Part shown: in pieces, positions 1 through 9,006 of the stretch
Numbering within the stretch: the stretch's first letter is position 1
Layout: each line of letters starts with the position of its first letter
NCBI GenBank assembly: GCA_026129905.1
Contig: JAHCHE010000001.1
Coordinates: 372,001-436,000 of the forward strand
Source of the DNA: Bryobacteraceae bacterium
GTDB taxonomy: Bacteria > Acidobacteriota > Terriglobia > Bryobacterales > Bryobacteraceae
Direction: 5' to 3'
DNA: 64,000 bases
Translations under genes and position numbers: made by a program
The notes under the pieces: generated by a model
The model's input: only the letters and a program-made list of their open reading frames with translations
What the model was told of the DNA's origin: nothing
Database searches by the model: none

Positions 1-583
1 TATCCACCTTGGAGCTAAGGATCGAGATACCGGCGGCGCGAATCTCCTCGGGCGGGCGGCCGGTCAACGAGAGGACGATTTCCAGGTCGTGGACCATCAG
101 GTCGAGAACGACGTCGATGTCGAGGCTGCGCTGGGTGAAGACGCTGAGGCGGTGGATCTCGAAGAACAGCGGCTGCCGCGCGATCGTGCGCAGGGCGATG
201 ACGGCGGGGTTGAAGCTCTCCAGGTGCCCGACCTGGAGGATGCGGCCGCGCGCGTGCGCCGTCTCCACCAGTTGCCGGGCGGAAGGCAGGTCTGGGGCGA
301 TCGGCTTTTCCACCAGGATGTCGATGCCGGCTTCCATCAGGCCGGCGCCGATTTCGGCATGGTGGATGGTCGGAGCGGCGACCACGGCGGCGTCGATCTT
401 GCCGGTAAGGTCCCGCCAGTCGGAAAACGGCTGGCAGCCGAACTCGGCGGCCGCGGCGGCGGCGCGGTCCGGGTCCGTGTCAACGGCTGCGACGAGTTCG
501 GCGCGCTCCGAGGCTTTCACGACCCGCAGATGATTCTTGCCGAAAGCGCCGGCGCCCACCACCGCGACGCGTATCCGGCTCAC
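1..583 (-). CDS. Gfo/Idh/MocA-family oxidoreductase, 3' part outside window
   Basis: Reading the minus strand from a GTG at 583 gives an uninterrupted frame of 194 codons that leaves the window. It opens with a Rossmann dinucleotide motif (VVGAGAFG) and has the EKP motif of this family near residue 97. The GTG overlaps the TGA of lpxI by four bases (GTGA), so the two are probably translationally coupled. Its place after lpxA-lpxI suggests a nucleotide-sugar dehydrogenase working with lipid A synthesis; GnnA, which oxidises the 3-hydroxyl of UDP-GlcNAc, is the obvious candidate. That is inferred from context only. A generic sugar dehydrogenase is the alternative. Confidence 0.85.
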   Translation of the reverse strand, partial: MSRIRVAVVGAGAFGKNHLRVVKASERAELVAAVDTDPDRAAAAAAEFGCQPFSDWRDLTGKIDAAVVAAPTIHHAEIGAGLMEAGIDILVEKPIAPDLPSARQLVETAHARGRILQVGHLESFNPAVIALRTIARQPLFFEIHRLSVFTQRSLDIDVVLDLMVHDLEIVLSLTGRPPEEIRAAGISILSSKVD

Positions 584-1395
584 GATTCCTCCGGCTCATA
601 ACCGGCGATGGCGATGTCCGCCGCGTCGGCCTGCTCGATCAACTCGGCGCGGTCGAGCAGAAGCGTCCGGCCGGCATCGACGGCCAGGGCGGTAGCGCCG
701 GTTTCCCGCATCACGTCGATGGTATCGAGGCCGGCCACGGGGACATCGAACAGGAGATGGCCGCGCCGGCGGGAGACCTTCACCAGGCGCAGGGGCTTCC
801 CATTGGCCAGCGCGGCGGCGCGCCGGAGGACGGCGTCGGTACCCTCCATCGCTTCGACGGCGACGCAGGCGCGCTCGGCGATGGCGACGCTCTGGCCGAC
901 GTCGAAGCCGGCCACCGCATTAGCGATGCGGCGCCCGTAGGCGATGTCCTTTTCTTCCTCCTTCGAAGGCTTTCGCCGGGTCATGGGTCCGAGGCCAGCC
1001 AGCAGCGGCTTCAACAGGATGGTTGAATCCAGCAGGCGGATTCCTTCCTCCTCCAGGACTTTGGCGACGCCCCCGATGAGCGCGTCGGTGTTCCTGGCCG
1101 GCAGCGCGGCCAGCAGCTTGAACAGGCGCCAGTCGGGCCGGATTGAAGAGAAGATGCTGGCGTGCTTCACCTGCCCGGCCATGATCAGTTCCGAGATCTC
1201 CTCGCGGTGGAGAACGTCGATCAGCGCGCTCAGTTCGCCGAGTGAAATCCAGTGACACTTCCACGAGAGCGCTTCCACCTCGGGGGAAGCCTCTTCCTTA
1301 ATGGCGAGGACGACGACCTCGTGCCCCAGCCGGGCCGCTTCCTTCAAGGCGAGAATCGGGAAGCGCCCGTTGCCCGCGATCAGTCCGTACTTCAT
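580..1395 (-). CDS. lpxI: UDP-2,3-diacylglucosamine pyrophosphatase LpxI
   Basis: This 271-residue protein matches the LpxI (DUF1009) family in length and in its characteristic opening MKYGLIAGNGRFP. LpxI hydrolyses UDP-2,3-diacylglucosamine to lipid X and UMP at the cytoplasmic membrane, replacing LpxH in lineages that lack it. The C-terminal half contains the family's catalytic-domain segments (GLGPMTRRKPS, GQSVAIAERACVAVEAMEGTD). It follows lpxA directly, with its ATG next to the lpxA stop, and overlaps the downstream oxidoreductase by four bases, so all four genes look like one operon. The ATG at 1395 is the natural start. Confidence 0.95.
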   Translation of the reverse strand: MKYGLIAGNGRFPILALKEAARLGHEVVVLAIKEEASPEVEALSWKCHWISLGELSALIDVLHREEISELIMAGQVKHASIFSSIRPDWRLFKLLAALPARNTDALIGGVAKVLEEEGIRLLDSTILLKPLLAGLGPMTRRKPSKEEEKDIAYGRRIANAVAGFDVGQSVAIAERACVAVEAMEGTDAVLRRAAALANGKPLRLVKVSRRRGHLLFDVPVAGLDTIDVMRETGATALAVDAGRTLLLDRAELIEQADAADIAIAGYEPEES

Positions 1396-2172
1396 TCACT
1401 TGATGACGCCGCGTTCGGCCGAGCGGATGAAGGCGACAAGCTCCTCCACCTCGGGGCACGGCGGAACCTCCTCGCGGATGCGTTCGATGGCCTGTGACGT
1501 ATTAAGCTTGGCGTGGCTCAGGAGGCGAAACGCCTTTTGCAGCCGGTCGATTGTATCCGCCGGGAAGCCGCGCCGGTCGAGCCCGACCTTGTTGGCGCCA
1601 TAGACTTTCGATTCCCGCGGCGTCACCGTTTGCGAGAACGGCATCACGTCCTGCGTGACGACGCTGTAGCCGCCGACGAAAGCGTGCCGTCCGATGCGGC
1701 AGAACTGGTGTACGCCGGAGAACGCCTCGACGATCGCCCAGTCCTCGATGGTCACGTGGCCGGCGAGCGTGACGGCGTTGCCGAGAATGCAGTGGCTCCC
1801 GATGCGCGCGTCGTGGGCGATATGCGCGTACGCCATCACCAGGTTGTCGTCGCCGATCGAGGTGACCAGCCCGCCGCCCTGCGTGCCGCGATGGATGGTG
1901 ACGAATTCGCGGATCTTGTTGCGGCTGCCGATCCGGGTTTCGGCGCGTTCGCCCTTGTATTTGAGGTCCTGGGAAGCAACGCCGACGGTAGAGTAAGGAT
2001 AAAAGATGTTGTCTTCGCCGATCCAGGTTGGGCCCTCCAGGTACACGTTGGCCTGTAAGCGCGTGCGCGGGCCGATTTCCACCTCCTGCCCGACGATGAC
2101 GTAAGGTCCGATCTCGGCGTCCTCGGCGATGCGGGCGGCCGGATCGACGATGGCGGTCGGATGGATGGGCAT
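1396..2172 (-). CDS. lpxA: UDP-N-acetylglucosamine acyltransferase LpxA
   Basis: This is the first enzyme of lipid A synthesis; it transfers a hydroxyacyl chain from acyl-ACP to the 3-position of UDP-GlcNAc or its 3-amino analogue. The 258-residue length is normal. The first two thirds show hexapeptide repeats of the left-handed beta helix (IVDPAARIAEDAEIGPY and later turns), with the catalytic His in the MAYAHIAHD region and the GVHQFCRIG segment. The C-terminal third is the helical domain. It lies 10 bases after fabZ, the usual order in lipid A operons. Confidence 0.97.
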   Translation of the reverse strand: MPIHPTAIVDPAARIAEDAEIGPYVIVGQEVEIGPRTRLQANVYLEGPTWIGEDNIFYPYSTVGVASQDLKYKGERAETRIGSRNKIREFVTIHRGTQGGGLVTSIGDDNLVMAYAHIAHDARIGSHCILGNAVTLAGHVTIEDWAIVEAFSGVHQFCRIGRHAFVGGYSVVTQDVMPFSQTVTPRESKVYGANKVGLDRRGFPADTIDRLQKAFRLLSHAKLNTSQAIERIREEVPPCPEVEELVAFIRSAERGVIK

Positions 2173-2182
2173 GAACCGGGCG

Positions 2183-2662
2183 TCAGGTTTGCGAAACGGC
2201 GGCGGGCTCCGAGGCGGGCTGCTCCGCGGGCTTGTCCGCCAGCTTGCACATCACCGTCGCTTCCGCCACCACCGCGCCGTCAACCGAGGCGGTGCCGTGC
2301 ATCTTGGCGACGCTCGCCTTCCACTTGTCGACGATCATCTCGATGCGCAACTGGTCGCCAGGCAGCACGGGCCGGCGGAATTTCGCGCTCTCGATGGATG
2401 CCAGCAGAACGAGCTTCCGGTCGCGCTCCTCCAGCCGGCGCAACACCAGCACTCCGGCCACCTGGGCCATGGCTTCGACGATGAGGACGCCGGGCATTAC
2501 CGGGAAGTCCGGGAAGTGGCCGTTGAAGAACGGTTCGTTGCCGGAAACATTCTTGAGGCCGACGATGCGCTCCGCGTCCAGTTCAATGATGCGATCCACC
2601 AGGAGCATCGGGAAGCGGTGAGGGAGGATCTTGCGGATCTCAAGGATATCCAAAGTCGGCAT
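2183..2662 (-). CDS. fabZ: 3-hydroxyacyl-ACP dehydratase FabZ
   Basis: The 159-residue hot-dog-fold dehydratase acts in fatty acid elongation and competes with LpxA for hydroxyacyl-ACP. The catalytic motif is clear: HFPDFPVMPGVLIVEAMAQ holds the active-site His and Glu, and LPHRFPMLLVDRI is the typical N-terminal segment. The C-terminal tail is Ala/Pro/Glu-rich and longer than in E. coli. It is the first gene of the minus-strand operon; no lpxD precedes it here. No Shine-Dalgarno sequence is visible before ATG 2662, but a perfect TATAAT lies 12 bases upstream, which suggests a very short leader. Confidence 0.96.
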   Translation of the reverse strand: MPTLDILEIRKILPHRFPMLLVDRIIELDAERIVGLKNVSGNEPFFNGHFPDFPVMPGVLIVEAMAQVAGVLVLRRLEERDRKLVLLASIESAKFRRPVLPGDQLRIEMIVDKWKASVAKMHGTASVDGAVVAEATVMCKLADKPAEQPASEPAAVSQT

Positions 2663-2670
2663 TTAGTCTG

Positions 2671-2681
2671 GCTATTATAGC
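2671..2681. promoter_or_regulatory. Symmetric divergent -10 element between fabZ and the M20 peptidase
   Basis: The 24-base gap between two divergent start codons (2662 and 2687) holds the palindrome GCTATTATAGC. Read on the minus strand it is a perfect TATAAT toward fabZ; on the plus strand it is TATTAT toward the peptidase. Predicted start sites are about 2667 and 2685, almost on the start codons. Neither gene shows a ribosome binding site. No convincing -35 element is visible on either side. Confidence 0.5.
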
Positions 2682-2686
2682 AAGCG

Positions 2687-3859
2687 ATGGATAATCTACT
2701 GGCTTATACCGAGCGGCATCGCGGCGCGATCGTCGCCTTGACCCGCGAGATGGTGGAATGCGAATCGCCCAGTGGCGACGAGGCGGCTCTCAGAAGAATG
2801 GGAGACCTGGTGGCGGACCGGCTTTCCGGCGACGCCAAGGTGAAGCGGATCGCCGGAGGGCGCCTGTTGTGCGAGTTTCGCCTGCCGGGCCGGGGCAAGG
2901 AGGGGCAGATTCTCGCGCTCGGGCATATCGACACGGTGTGGCCGGTCGGAACGCTGGCGGGGATGCCGTTCCAGGAACGTGATGGAAGGGTGTGGGGACC
3001 GGGGGTGCTCGACATGAAATCGGGCATCGCCTTCTTTGTATTCGCCATGCGCGGTCTGCGGGAGTTGGGGATTCCGGTCGGCCGCAAGGTTTTATTGCAG
3101 CTCAACGCCGATGAAGAGACCGGCAGCAAAACGTCGAGAGCGTTCACCGAAGATCTGGCGCGCAACAGCGCCGCCGTGCTCGTGCTCGAGCCGGGCACGG
3201 GGCTGGAAGGAAAGCTGAAGACCGCCCGGAAGGGCGGGGGAGTGTACCGGCTGGCGGTGGAAGGCAAAGCGGCGCACGCGGGGGTGGATTTCACCGCCGG
3301 GGCGAGCGCGATCGTTGAACTGGCCCGCCAAATCTCCCGCGTCGTGGAGTTCACCGATCTCGAGCGGGGCATCACGGTGAATCCCGGCGTGATCGCCGGC
3401 GGCACGCGGTCGAACGTGATCGCCGCCGCCGCCGCCGCCGAAGTCGATGTCCGCGTTCCGAAGATGAAGGACGCCGCGGCGCTGGACCGCAAATTCCGCG
3501 CGCTCCGTCCGGTGGATAAGCGGTGCAGTATCCAGCTCAGCGGCGGCGTCAACCGGCCGCCAATGGAACGCTCGAGGGGCGTCGTGGCGCTGTTCCGGGC
3601 GGCGGAACGGCTGGGGCGCGAATTGGGCGTCCAACTGGAGGAGTCGATGACCGGCGGCGGCTCGGACGGCAACTTCACCGCGCCGCTGGCGCCGACGCTC
3701 GACGGACTGGGCGGCGTGGGCGAAGGCGCGCACGCCCCGCACGAGAGCATCCTGGCGGCGCGCATCGCGGATCGGACGGCGTTGCTGGCGAAGCTGGTGG
3801 CGTGGCTGGGTAGCCGGACCGAGCCGATCGGCTATACTAGCGATAGCAAGCCATCTTAA
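2687..3859 (+). CDS. M20 family metallopeptidase (CPG2/glutamate carboxypeptidase type)
   Basis: This 390-residue cytoplasmic hydrolase has the complete two-zinc site of the M20 family: H80 and D82 in GHIDTVWPVG, D109 in GVLDMKSG, the catalytic/ligand pair E143-E144 in ADEETGS, E168 in LEPGTG, and a C-terminal His in HAPHESI. The dimerisation domain starts near residue 180. Sequence features (IDTVWP, LDMKSG) fit the carboxypeptidase G2 subgroup, which removes C-terminal glutamate or similar residues, but the substrate is not determined. No signal peptide is visible. It starts at ATG 2687, divergent from fabZ. Confidence 0.92.
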   Translation: MDNLLAYTERHRGAIVALTREMVECESPSGDEAALRRMGDLVADRLSGDAKVKRIAGGRLLCEFRLPGRGKEGQILALGHIDTVWPVGTLAGMPFQERDGRVWGPGVLDMKSGIAFFVFAMRGLRELGIPVGRKVLLQLNADEETGSKTSRAFTEDLARNSAAVLVLEPGTGLEGKLKTARKGGGVYRLAVEGKAAHAGVDFTAGASAIVELARQISRVVEFTDLERGITVNPGVIAGGTRSNVIAAAAAAEVDVRVPKMKDAAALDRKFRALRPVDKRCSIQLSGGVNRPPMERSRGVVALFRAAERLGRELGVQLEESMTGGGSDGNFTAPLAPTLDGLGGVGEGAHAPHESILAARIADRTALLAKLVAWLGSRTEPIGYTSDSKPS

Positions 3860-3936
3860 GTTGAGAACGCGCCTGCAAGAGGATAGCGGCGTCGAACGCG
3901 TCGCGGGTCCGGCCGGCGCGCTCGGGAGTTCACCCC

Positions 3937-5865
3937 ATGTTTGACCTGTTCCGAAGCCGCGCGAAGGCTGTGCGGTACCTGCTGGGAGCGCTGCTGCTGC
4001 TGGTGGCCCTCTCGATGGTGATTACCTTGATACCCGGTTTCGTCGGCGCCAGTTATTCTCCCGACAACGTGATCGCCGAAATCGGCAAAGAGGTGATCAC
4101 CACCCGCGAAGTGCAGCTCAATATCCAGCAGCAGATCCGCAACCAGTCCTTTCCGCGCGAAATGGCGTCAGTCTACGTGCCGATCGTCGCCAACCAGATG
4201 ATCGCCGACCGGGCGATCGCGTACCAGGCCGAACGGATGGGTTTCCGCGTCACCGACGCCGATGTGGCGCTGGCGGTGGAATCGATGATTCCGCAACTCT
4301 TTCAGGACGGGAAGTTCATCGGACGCGAGGCGTACGCGCAGTACCTGTCGCAGATGAACATGACCATTCCCGAGTTCGAGAGCAACGTGCGGAAGCAGAT
4401 CCTGCTGCTGAGTCTGTCGAACCTGGCGCTGGAAGGCGTGGTGGTGACGCAGAAGGAAATCGAAGACTATTACCGGATTCGGAACCAGAAGGTCAAAGTT
4501 GACTACATCGCCGTTTCTCCCACCGATTTCCGGTCGCAGATCAAGATTTCGCCGGAAGAGGTTAAAACGTACTTCGAACAGAACCAAAGCGCCTATCAGG
4601 TTCCCGAGAAGCGGGACGTGGCGATGCTGCTGGTGGACGAGGGCGAGATCGCCCAAGGCCTGACCGTGCCGGAACAGGAGTTGCGGAGGATCTACGCCGC
4701 CTCTCAGGAGCGCTTTCGGACTCCGGAGCGCGTGAAAGTCCGGCATATTCTCCTGAAGACAACGGACAAGACGGACGAGGAGAAAAACAAGGCCAAAGCG
4801 CAGACGGACGACCTGTTGGCGCAGCTCAAAGCCGGCGGGAATTTCGCGGAATTGGCCACGAAGTATTCCGAGGACACCGGTTCGGCGGTGAACGGCGGCG
4901 ACCTGGGATGGATTGTTGCCGGACAGACGGTGGAGAATTTCCAGAAGACGGCGTTCGCGCTCAATCCGGGCGAGATGAGCGACGTGATCTCGACCGAGTA
5001 CGGTTACCACATCATCAAAGTGGAAGGCAAAGAGCAGCCGAGACTCCAGCCGTTCGACGAGGTCAAGGGGCAGCTCGAGGAGGAGCAGCGCAAGCAGTTC
5101 GTCTTCGACCGTATGCAGGAGGTGGCCGATCAGGCCCACGAGGAGCTGGCCAAGAACCCCGGCCAGGCCGAGGCGATCGGCGCGAAGCTGGGCCTGAAAG
5201 TGCTGCGAACCGACCGGTGGTCGAGCGGTGAACCGCTCACCGGCGTCGGGACCCCGGCCGACCTGCAGGAGGCCATCGGTTCGCTGGCCAAAGGCGGCGT
5301 CACGCCGGTGGCGCAAGTGGGAACCACCCGGCTGGCGGTGGCCGTCGTTACGGAACTCTATCCCGCGCGCCCGGCGCAACTGGCCGAGGTGGAGCAGTCG
5401 ATTCGCGAACAGTTGATCACGCAGAGAGCCCAGCAGATGGCCGACGACAAAGGCAAGCAGCTCGCCGAACGGATGAAGACCGCCGGCAACGACCTGGCGA
5501 AACTCGCCAAGGAGTTCGGCCTTTCGGTGAAAAGCGCGCCGGAATTCGGCCGCGACGGCAACGTGGAAGGCGTGGGCGGCGCAGGCCTGATGGGGCCGGC
5601 GTTCGAAGCCGAAGTCGGCTCTCTGGTGGGTCCCATCAACGCCAGCGGCCAGACGGTGGTTGCCAAGGTGGTATCGAAGACCGAGCCGGACATGAGCAAG
5701 CTGGCGGACGAACGAGAGTCCCTCGAGAACACGCTGAAAGGCCAGAAAGCGCGGCAGCGGCGGGACCTGCTGGAAGACGGCATCCTGACCAAGCTCATCA
5801 GCGAGGGCAAAGTCAAGATCTACGAGCGCAACATCCAGCGGTTGACAACCAGCTATCAGGGATAA
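3937..5865 (+). CDS. ppiD: PpiD/SurA-like periplasmic peptidyl-prolyl isomerase
   Basis: The 642-residue protein is an inner-membrane-anchored folding factor. A short cytoplasmic N-terminus is followed by one transmembrane helix (about residues 12-35) and a SurA-N-like helical chaperone region to about 250. A full parvulin domain follows at about 262-366 (VRHILLKT, GGDLGW, EYGYHIIKVEG). A second, degenerate parvulin-like segment lies near 510-600. Length and order match PpiD, which helps outer membrane and secreted proteins leave the Sec channel. It sits 77 bases after the M20 peptidase and may be transcribed separately. ATG 3937 is the only sensible start before the membrane helix. Confidence 0.9.
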   Translation: MFDLFRSRAKAVRYLLGALLLLVALSMVITLIPGFVGASYSPDNVIAEIGKEVITTREVQLNIQQQIRNQSFPREMASVYVPIVANQMIADRAIAYQAERMGFRVTDADVALAVESMIPQLFQDGKFIGREAYAQYLSQMNMTIPEFESNVRKQILLLSLSNLALEGVVVTQKEIEDYYRIRNQKVKVDYIAVSPTDFRSQIKISPEEVKTYFEQNQSAYQVPEKRDVAMLLVDEGEIAQGLTVPEQELRRIYAASQERFRTPERVKVRHILLKTTDKTDEEKNKAKAQTDDLLAQLKAGGNFAELATKYSEDTGSAVNGGDLGWIVAGQTVENFQKTAFALNPGEMSDVISTEYGYHIIKVEGKEQPRLQPFDEVKGQLEEEQRKQFVFDRMQEVADQAHEELAKNPGQAEAIGAKLGLKVLRTDRWSSGEPLTGVGTPADLQEAIGSLAKGGVTPVAQVGTTRLAVAVVTELYPARPAQLAEVEQSIREQLITQRAQQMADDKGKQLAERMKTAGNDLAKLAKEFGLSVKSAPEFGRDGNVEGVGGAGLMGPAFEAEVGSLVGPINASGQTVVAKVVSKTEPDMSKLADERESLENTLKGQKARQRRDLLEDGILTKLISEGKVKIYERNIQRLTTSYQG

Positions 5866-5914
5866 TCCTTAGATTGCCCAGGGGATGCCGCCCGGGTCGC
5901 CGCTGGGGAGGCCA

Positions 5915-5923
5915 TGCTATACT
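5915..5923 (+). promoter_or_regulatory. Extended -10 promoter before the GT2 gene
   Basis: TGCTATACT is an extended -10 (TGn plus TATACT) in the 89-base gap after ppiD. The predicted transcription start near 5930 leaves a 25-base leader before the TTG start at 5955. No clear -35 element is present, as expected for extended -10 promoters. Confidence 0.4.
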
Positions 5924-5954
5924 CAGCCACGTGCCATGAGGCGGGGGACTGCTT

Positions 5955-8018
5955 TTGCGTTTCGCGCATAGGGCGGAGCGGGCGCAAGACGCCGCCAGCG
6001 AAATTCCAGCCGGCGCCGCGGGCGCGTCGCACGAGCCGCGTGAGTCTGCTTCGGAACAAACGCTCCTGCGAAAACGGTTGCAGAGCGCCGCGCCGGACGC
6101 AACCCCCGAAGAACTGACGGCCCTGGCGGACGCCTTCCAGGAACTGCTGGCCCAGGAGCGCCGGGAATCTGCGCGCGAACTCGAGTCGCTGTCGGCCGAA
6201 CAACGGGCGCTGGAGGCTCGCCTCGCCGCGGTCGAAAACAGCCGCCCCTTCCGCTACGCCCGCGCGCTATCGAAGGCAGCCTCCGAATGGAGGGCGCGCG
6301 CTGGGCAGTGGCTGCTCCATTCGCCGTTTCACGGGGCGTACCTGAAGTTGACCCGCCCGGCGCCGTTCGACCGGCAGTACCGCCTCTGGCTTGAGCGGGA
6401 GCGCGCCCGCGAGGAGCGGGAGGCCCCGCCGGCCGAGCGTATCGCCGCTTTTCATTTCCGGCCCGTGTTCAGCGTCCTCATGCCAGTCTACAAACCGCCG
6501 CGGCGGTGGCTGGAAGCGGCGGTAGCTTCCGTCCAGGCCCAGGCGTATCCGCACTGGGAACTTATCATCTGCGACGACGCGTCCGGCGAGCCGTGGATCC
6601 GGGACTACGTCGAGCAACAGGCGCGCGCCGATCCGCGCATTCGCTTCACCGGATTGAGCGAGCGCGGAGGCATCTCCGCCGCGTTCAACCAGGCGGGGCG
6701 CGCGGCGCCCGGAGACTACTTCACGTTTCTCGATCAGGACGACGTTCTGCCGCCGCGCGCGCTGTTCTACGTCGCCGAGGCGCTTCAGGAAGGCCCGGCT
6801 GACATCGTCTATTCGGACGAAGACCGGCTCTCGCCGGAGGGCGAGCGCGTGGCGCCGATCTTTAGGCCCGCGTGGTCGCCGGATCTGCTCACCTCGTGCA
6901 TGTACATGGGCCACCTGTTCGTCGTCTCGCGCGAGGCGATGGAGCGGGCGGGATGGTTCCGTCCGGCTTACGACGGCAGCCAGGATTACGACTTGGCGCT
7001 GCGGATCACGGACGCTCCCGCCGCCGTGCGTCACGTTCCGCGTGTCCTGTATCACTGGCGGCAGCACGAAGGCTCCACTTCCGCGCGAACCTCGGCAAAA
7101 CCCTACACGCACGAGGCGGGCTGGCTGGCGCTGGAAGACGCGGTTAGCCGGAGAGGCTGGGAGGCGAACGTGGCCGGCGGGCCGCGGCGCAACACGTACC
7201 GGCTCGCCCGGCGCGCCTCGCCGCAGCCGCTGGCGAGTATCATCGTCGTGTCCCGCAACCCCAAGCTGCTGGAGCGGTGCCTGGCGGGGATCGGCCGGAC
7301 GACCGAATATGCGAATCGCGAGATCGTCGTGGTCCAGCACCGAACCGGCGACGACGCGGAAATGGACGCCGTGCTCGAACGGAGCGCGTGTAAACGCGTA
7401 ACGCACGCCGGCCACTTCGATTTCGCGGAAATGAACAACCGCGGAGCGGCCGAAGCGGCCGGAGAGGTTCTGGTCTTCCTGAACGACGACGTCACGCCCC
7501 TATCCTCGGACTGGCTGTCGGCGCTCGCCGGGCAGGCGTTCCGGCCGGAAGTGGGCGTCGCGGGCGCGCGGCTTGTGTACCCCTCGGGAGCGATTCAGCA
7601 CGCCGGGATCGCGATCGGGATTATGGACGGGTGCGGGCATCCGCTGCGGGGCGCGTTTGCCGGCGCGTACTGGCACTGGGCCGACGTGACGCGCAACGTC
7701 TCCGGAGTGACGGCGGCTTGCATGGCCGTGCGGGCCGAGGTGTTCTCCGAGCTAGGCGGCTTCGACCGGGTCTTTCCGGTGAACTACAACGATGTGGATC
7801 TGTGCCTGCGGGCGCGGCGGGCCGGTTACGAGGTGGTGTACGAGCCGGCGGCCGTCCTACGCCACGACGAGTGCCGCAGCCGCGCGCCGGGTACCACCCA
7901 CGAAGAGCGGCGGCGCTGGAGGAAACGGTGGGACGCCGAACTCGAGGCCGGCGATCCTTTCTATAGCCCCAACCTGACGCGGGTTCGGGAAGACGCTTCG
8001 CTGCGGCTGGACGAATAG
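5955..8018 (+). CDS. Two-domain family 2 glycosyltransferase
   Basis: The 687-residue enzyme carries two GT-A domains in tandem. The first (about 171-390) begins FSVLMPVYKPP and has a nucleotide-sugar metal motif in FLDQDDVLP. The second (about 425-665) begins ASIIVVSRNP and has FLNDDVTPL and later FDRVFPVNYNDVDLC. Such double GT2 proteins usually build O-antigen, capsule or glycoprotein glycans in the cytoplasm. An N-terminal Glu/Ala-rich helical stretch of about 110 residues precedes the first domain. A stop codon at 5937 limits the upstream frame, so TTG 5955 is the best start; a later start in the helical region cannot be excluded. Immediate neighbours give no substrate clue. Confidence 0.9.
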   Translation: MRFAHRAERAQDAASEIPAGAAGASHEPRESASEQTLLRKRLQSAAPDATPEELTALADAFQELLAQERRESARELESLSAEQRALEARLAAVENSRPFRYARALSKAASEWRARAGQWLLHSPFHGAYLKLTRPAPFDRQYRLWLERERAREEREAPPAERIAAFHFRPVFSVLMPVYKPPRRWLEAAVASVQAQAYPHWELIICDDASGEPWIRDYVEQQARADPRIRFTGLSERGGISAAFNQAGRAAPGDYFTFLDQDDVLPPRALFYVAEALQEGPADIVYSDEDRLSPEGERVAPIFRPAWSPDLLTSCMYMGHLFVVSREAMERAGWFRPAYDGSQDYDLALRITDAPAAVRHVPRVLYHWRQHEGSTSARTSAKPYTHEAGWLALEDAVSRRGWEANVAGGPRRNTYRLARRASPQPLASIIVVSRNPKLLERCLAGIGRTTEYANREIVVVQHRTGDDAEMDAVLERSACKRVTHAGHFDFAEMNNRGAAEAAGEVLVFLNDDVTPLSSDWLSALAGQAFRPEVGVAGARLVYPSGAIQHAGIAIGIMDGCGHPLRGAFAGAYWHWADVTRNVSGVTAACMAVRAEVFSELGGFDRVFPVNYNDVDLCLRARRAGYEVVYEPAAVLRHDECRSRAPGTTHEERRRWRKRWDAELEAGDPFYSPNLTRVREDASLRLDE

Positions 8019-8040
8019 CGCCGGCCGGACCGCGGCCACA

Positions 8041-8049
8041 TGGGATAAT
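8041..8049 (+). promoter_or_regulatory. Extended -10 promoter before nuoB
   Basis: TGGGATAAT (TGn plus GATAAT) lies 14 bases before ATG 8064. It overlaps a possible TTG start at 8049, which argues for the ATG as the real start. The predicted transcription start is near 8056, giving a leader of about eight bases. Confidence 0.4.
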
Positions 8050-8063
8050 TGAATCGGGACGCC

Positions 8064-8609
<546 letters not shown>

Positions 8610-8633
8610 AGCCTCGCCGCGGCGCAATCCGCC

Positions 8634-8660
8634 TCAAATCCTGCGCCGTCCGCCCGATAA
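8634..8660 (+). promoter_or_regulatory. Candidate sigma-28 (FliA) promoter of flaG-fliS
   Basis: TCAAATCC, an 11-base spacer and CCCGATAA resemble the flagellar sigma-28 consensus TAAAGTTT-N11-GCCGATAA. Seven of eight bases match in the -10 part and four of eight in the -35 part, with exact spacing. It lies 43 bases before flaG, a late-class gene, in a locus that encodes FliA itself. Confidence 0.5.
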
Positions 8661-8702
8661 GACTTTAAGGAGGAGTGGCCCTCTTCCAAAAGCGAGGCCA
8701 AC

Positions 8703-8981
8703 ATGGACATCAATCCCGTAAACAGCAACCCGGCGCTCCCGGTAAGCGCCCAGATCGTGTCGCCCGAACTACAGGCCCAGAACCGGGAACTGATCGAAGC
8801 GGTAAAGGCGCTCAACGGCGCGGAATTCTTCGGCCAGAACAACGAGCTGACTTTCGTTTTTGACCGCACCACGCGCCGGCCGCTGGTCAGGATCGTCGAC
8901 CGCGAAACGCGCGAGGTGGTCCGGCAGATCCCGCCGGAGTATGCGCTGCGGATGGCGGAAGACTTGGGAATCGACCGTTAA
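8703..8981 (+). CDS. flaG: FlaG family flagellar protein
   Basis: This 92-residue protein matches FlaG in size and in its C-terminal core (LTFVFDRTTRRPLVRIVDRETREVV spans the conserved segment, ending IPPEYALRMAEDLG). FlaG influences filament length and usually sits with fliD and fliS. Here fliS follows at once, while fliD is absent. The N-terminus is Asn/Pro-rich and probably flexible. An AAGGAGG at 8667-8673 is too far upstream to serve ATG 8703; the weaker GCGAGG just before the ATG is more likely. Confidence 0.88.
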   Translation: MDINPVNSNPALPVSAQIVSPELQAQNRELIEAVKALNGAEFFGQNNELTFVFDRTTRRPLVRIVDRETREVVRQIPPEYALRMAEDLGIDR

Positions 8982-9006
8982 CGGCCGACGCCGCGTATAT
9001 GGCGCT

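Noticed and set aside
3421-3440. GCC triplet run resembling a microsatellite
   Set aside because: It encodes an Ala run inside the M20 protein and is ordinary for this base composition.
2704-3765. 353-codon minus-strand frame opposite the M20 peptidase
   Set aside because: Ser/Arg/Pro-rich composition typical of a shadow frame; the plus strand has all M20 active-site residues.
3833-3838. TATACT near the end of the M20 gene as promoter for ppiD
   Set aside because: No -35, no TGn extension and a 98-base distance to ppiD; too weak to list.
4168-5379. 403-codon minus-strand frame opposite ppiD
   Set aside because: Leu/Arg/His-rich shadow composition; the plus strand has a complete parvulin domain.
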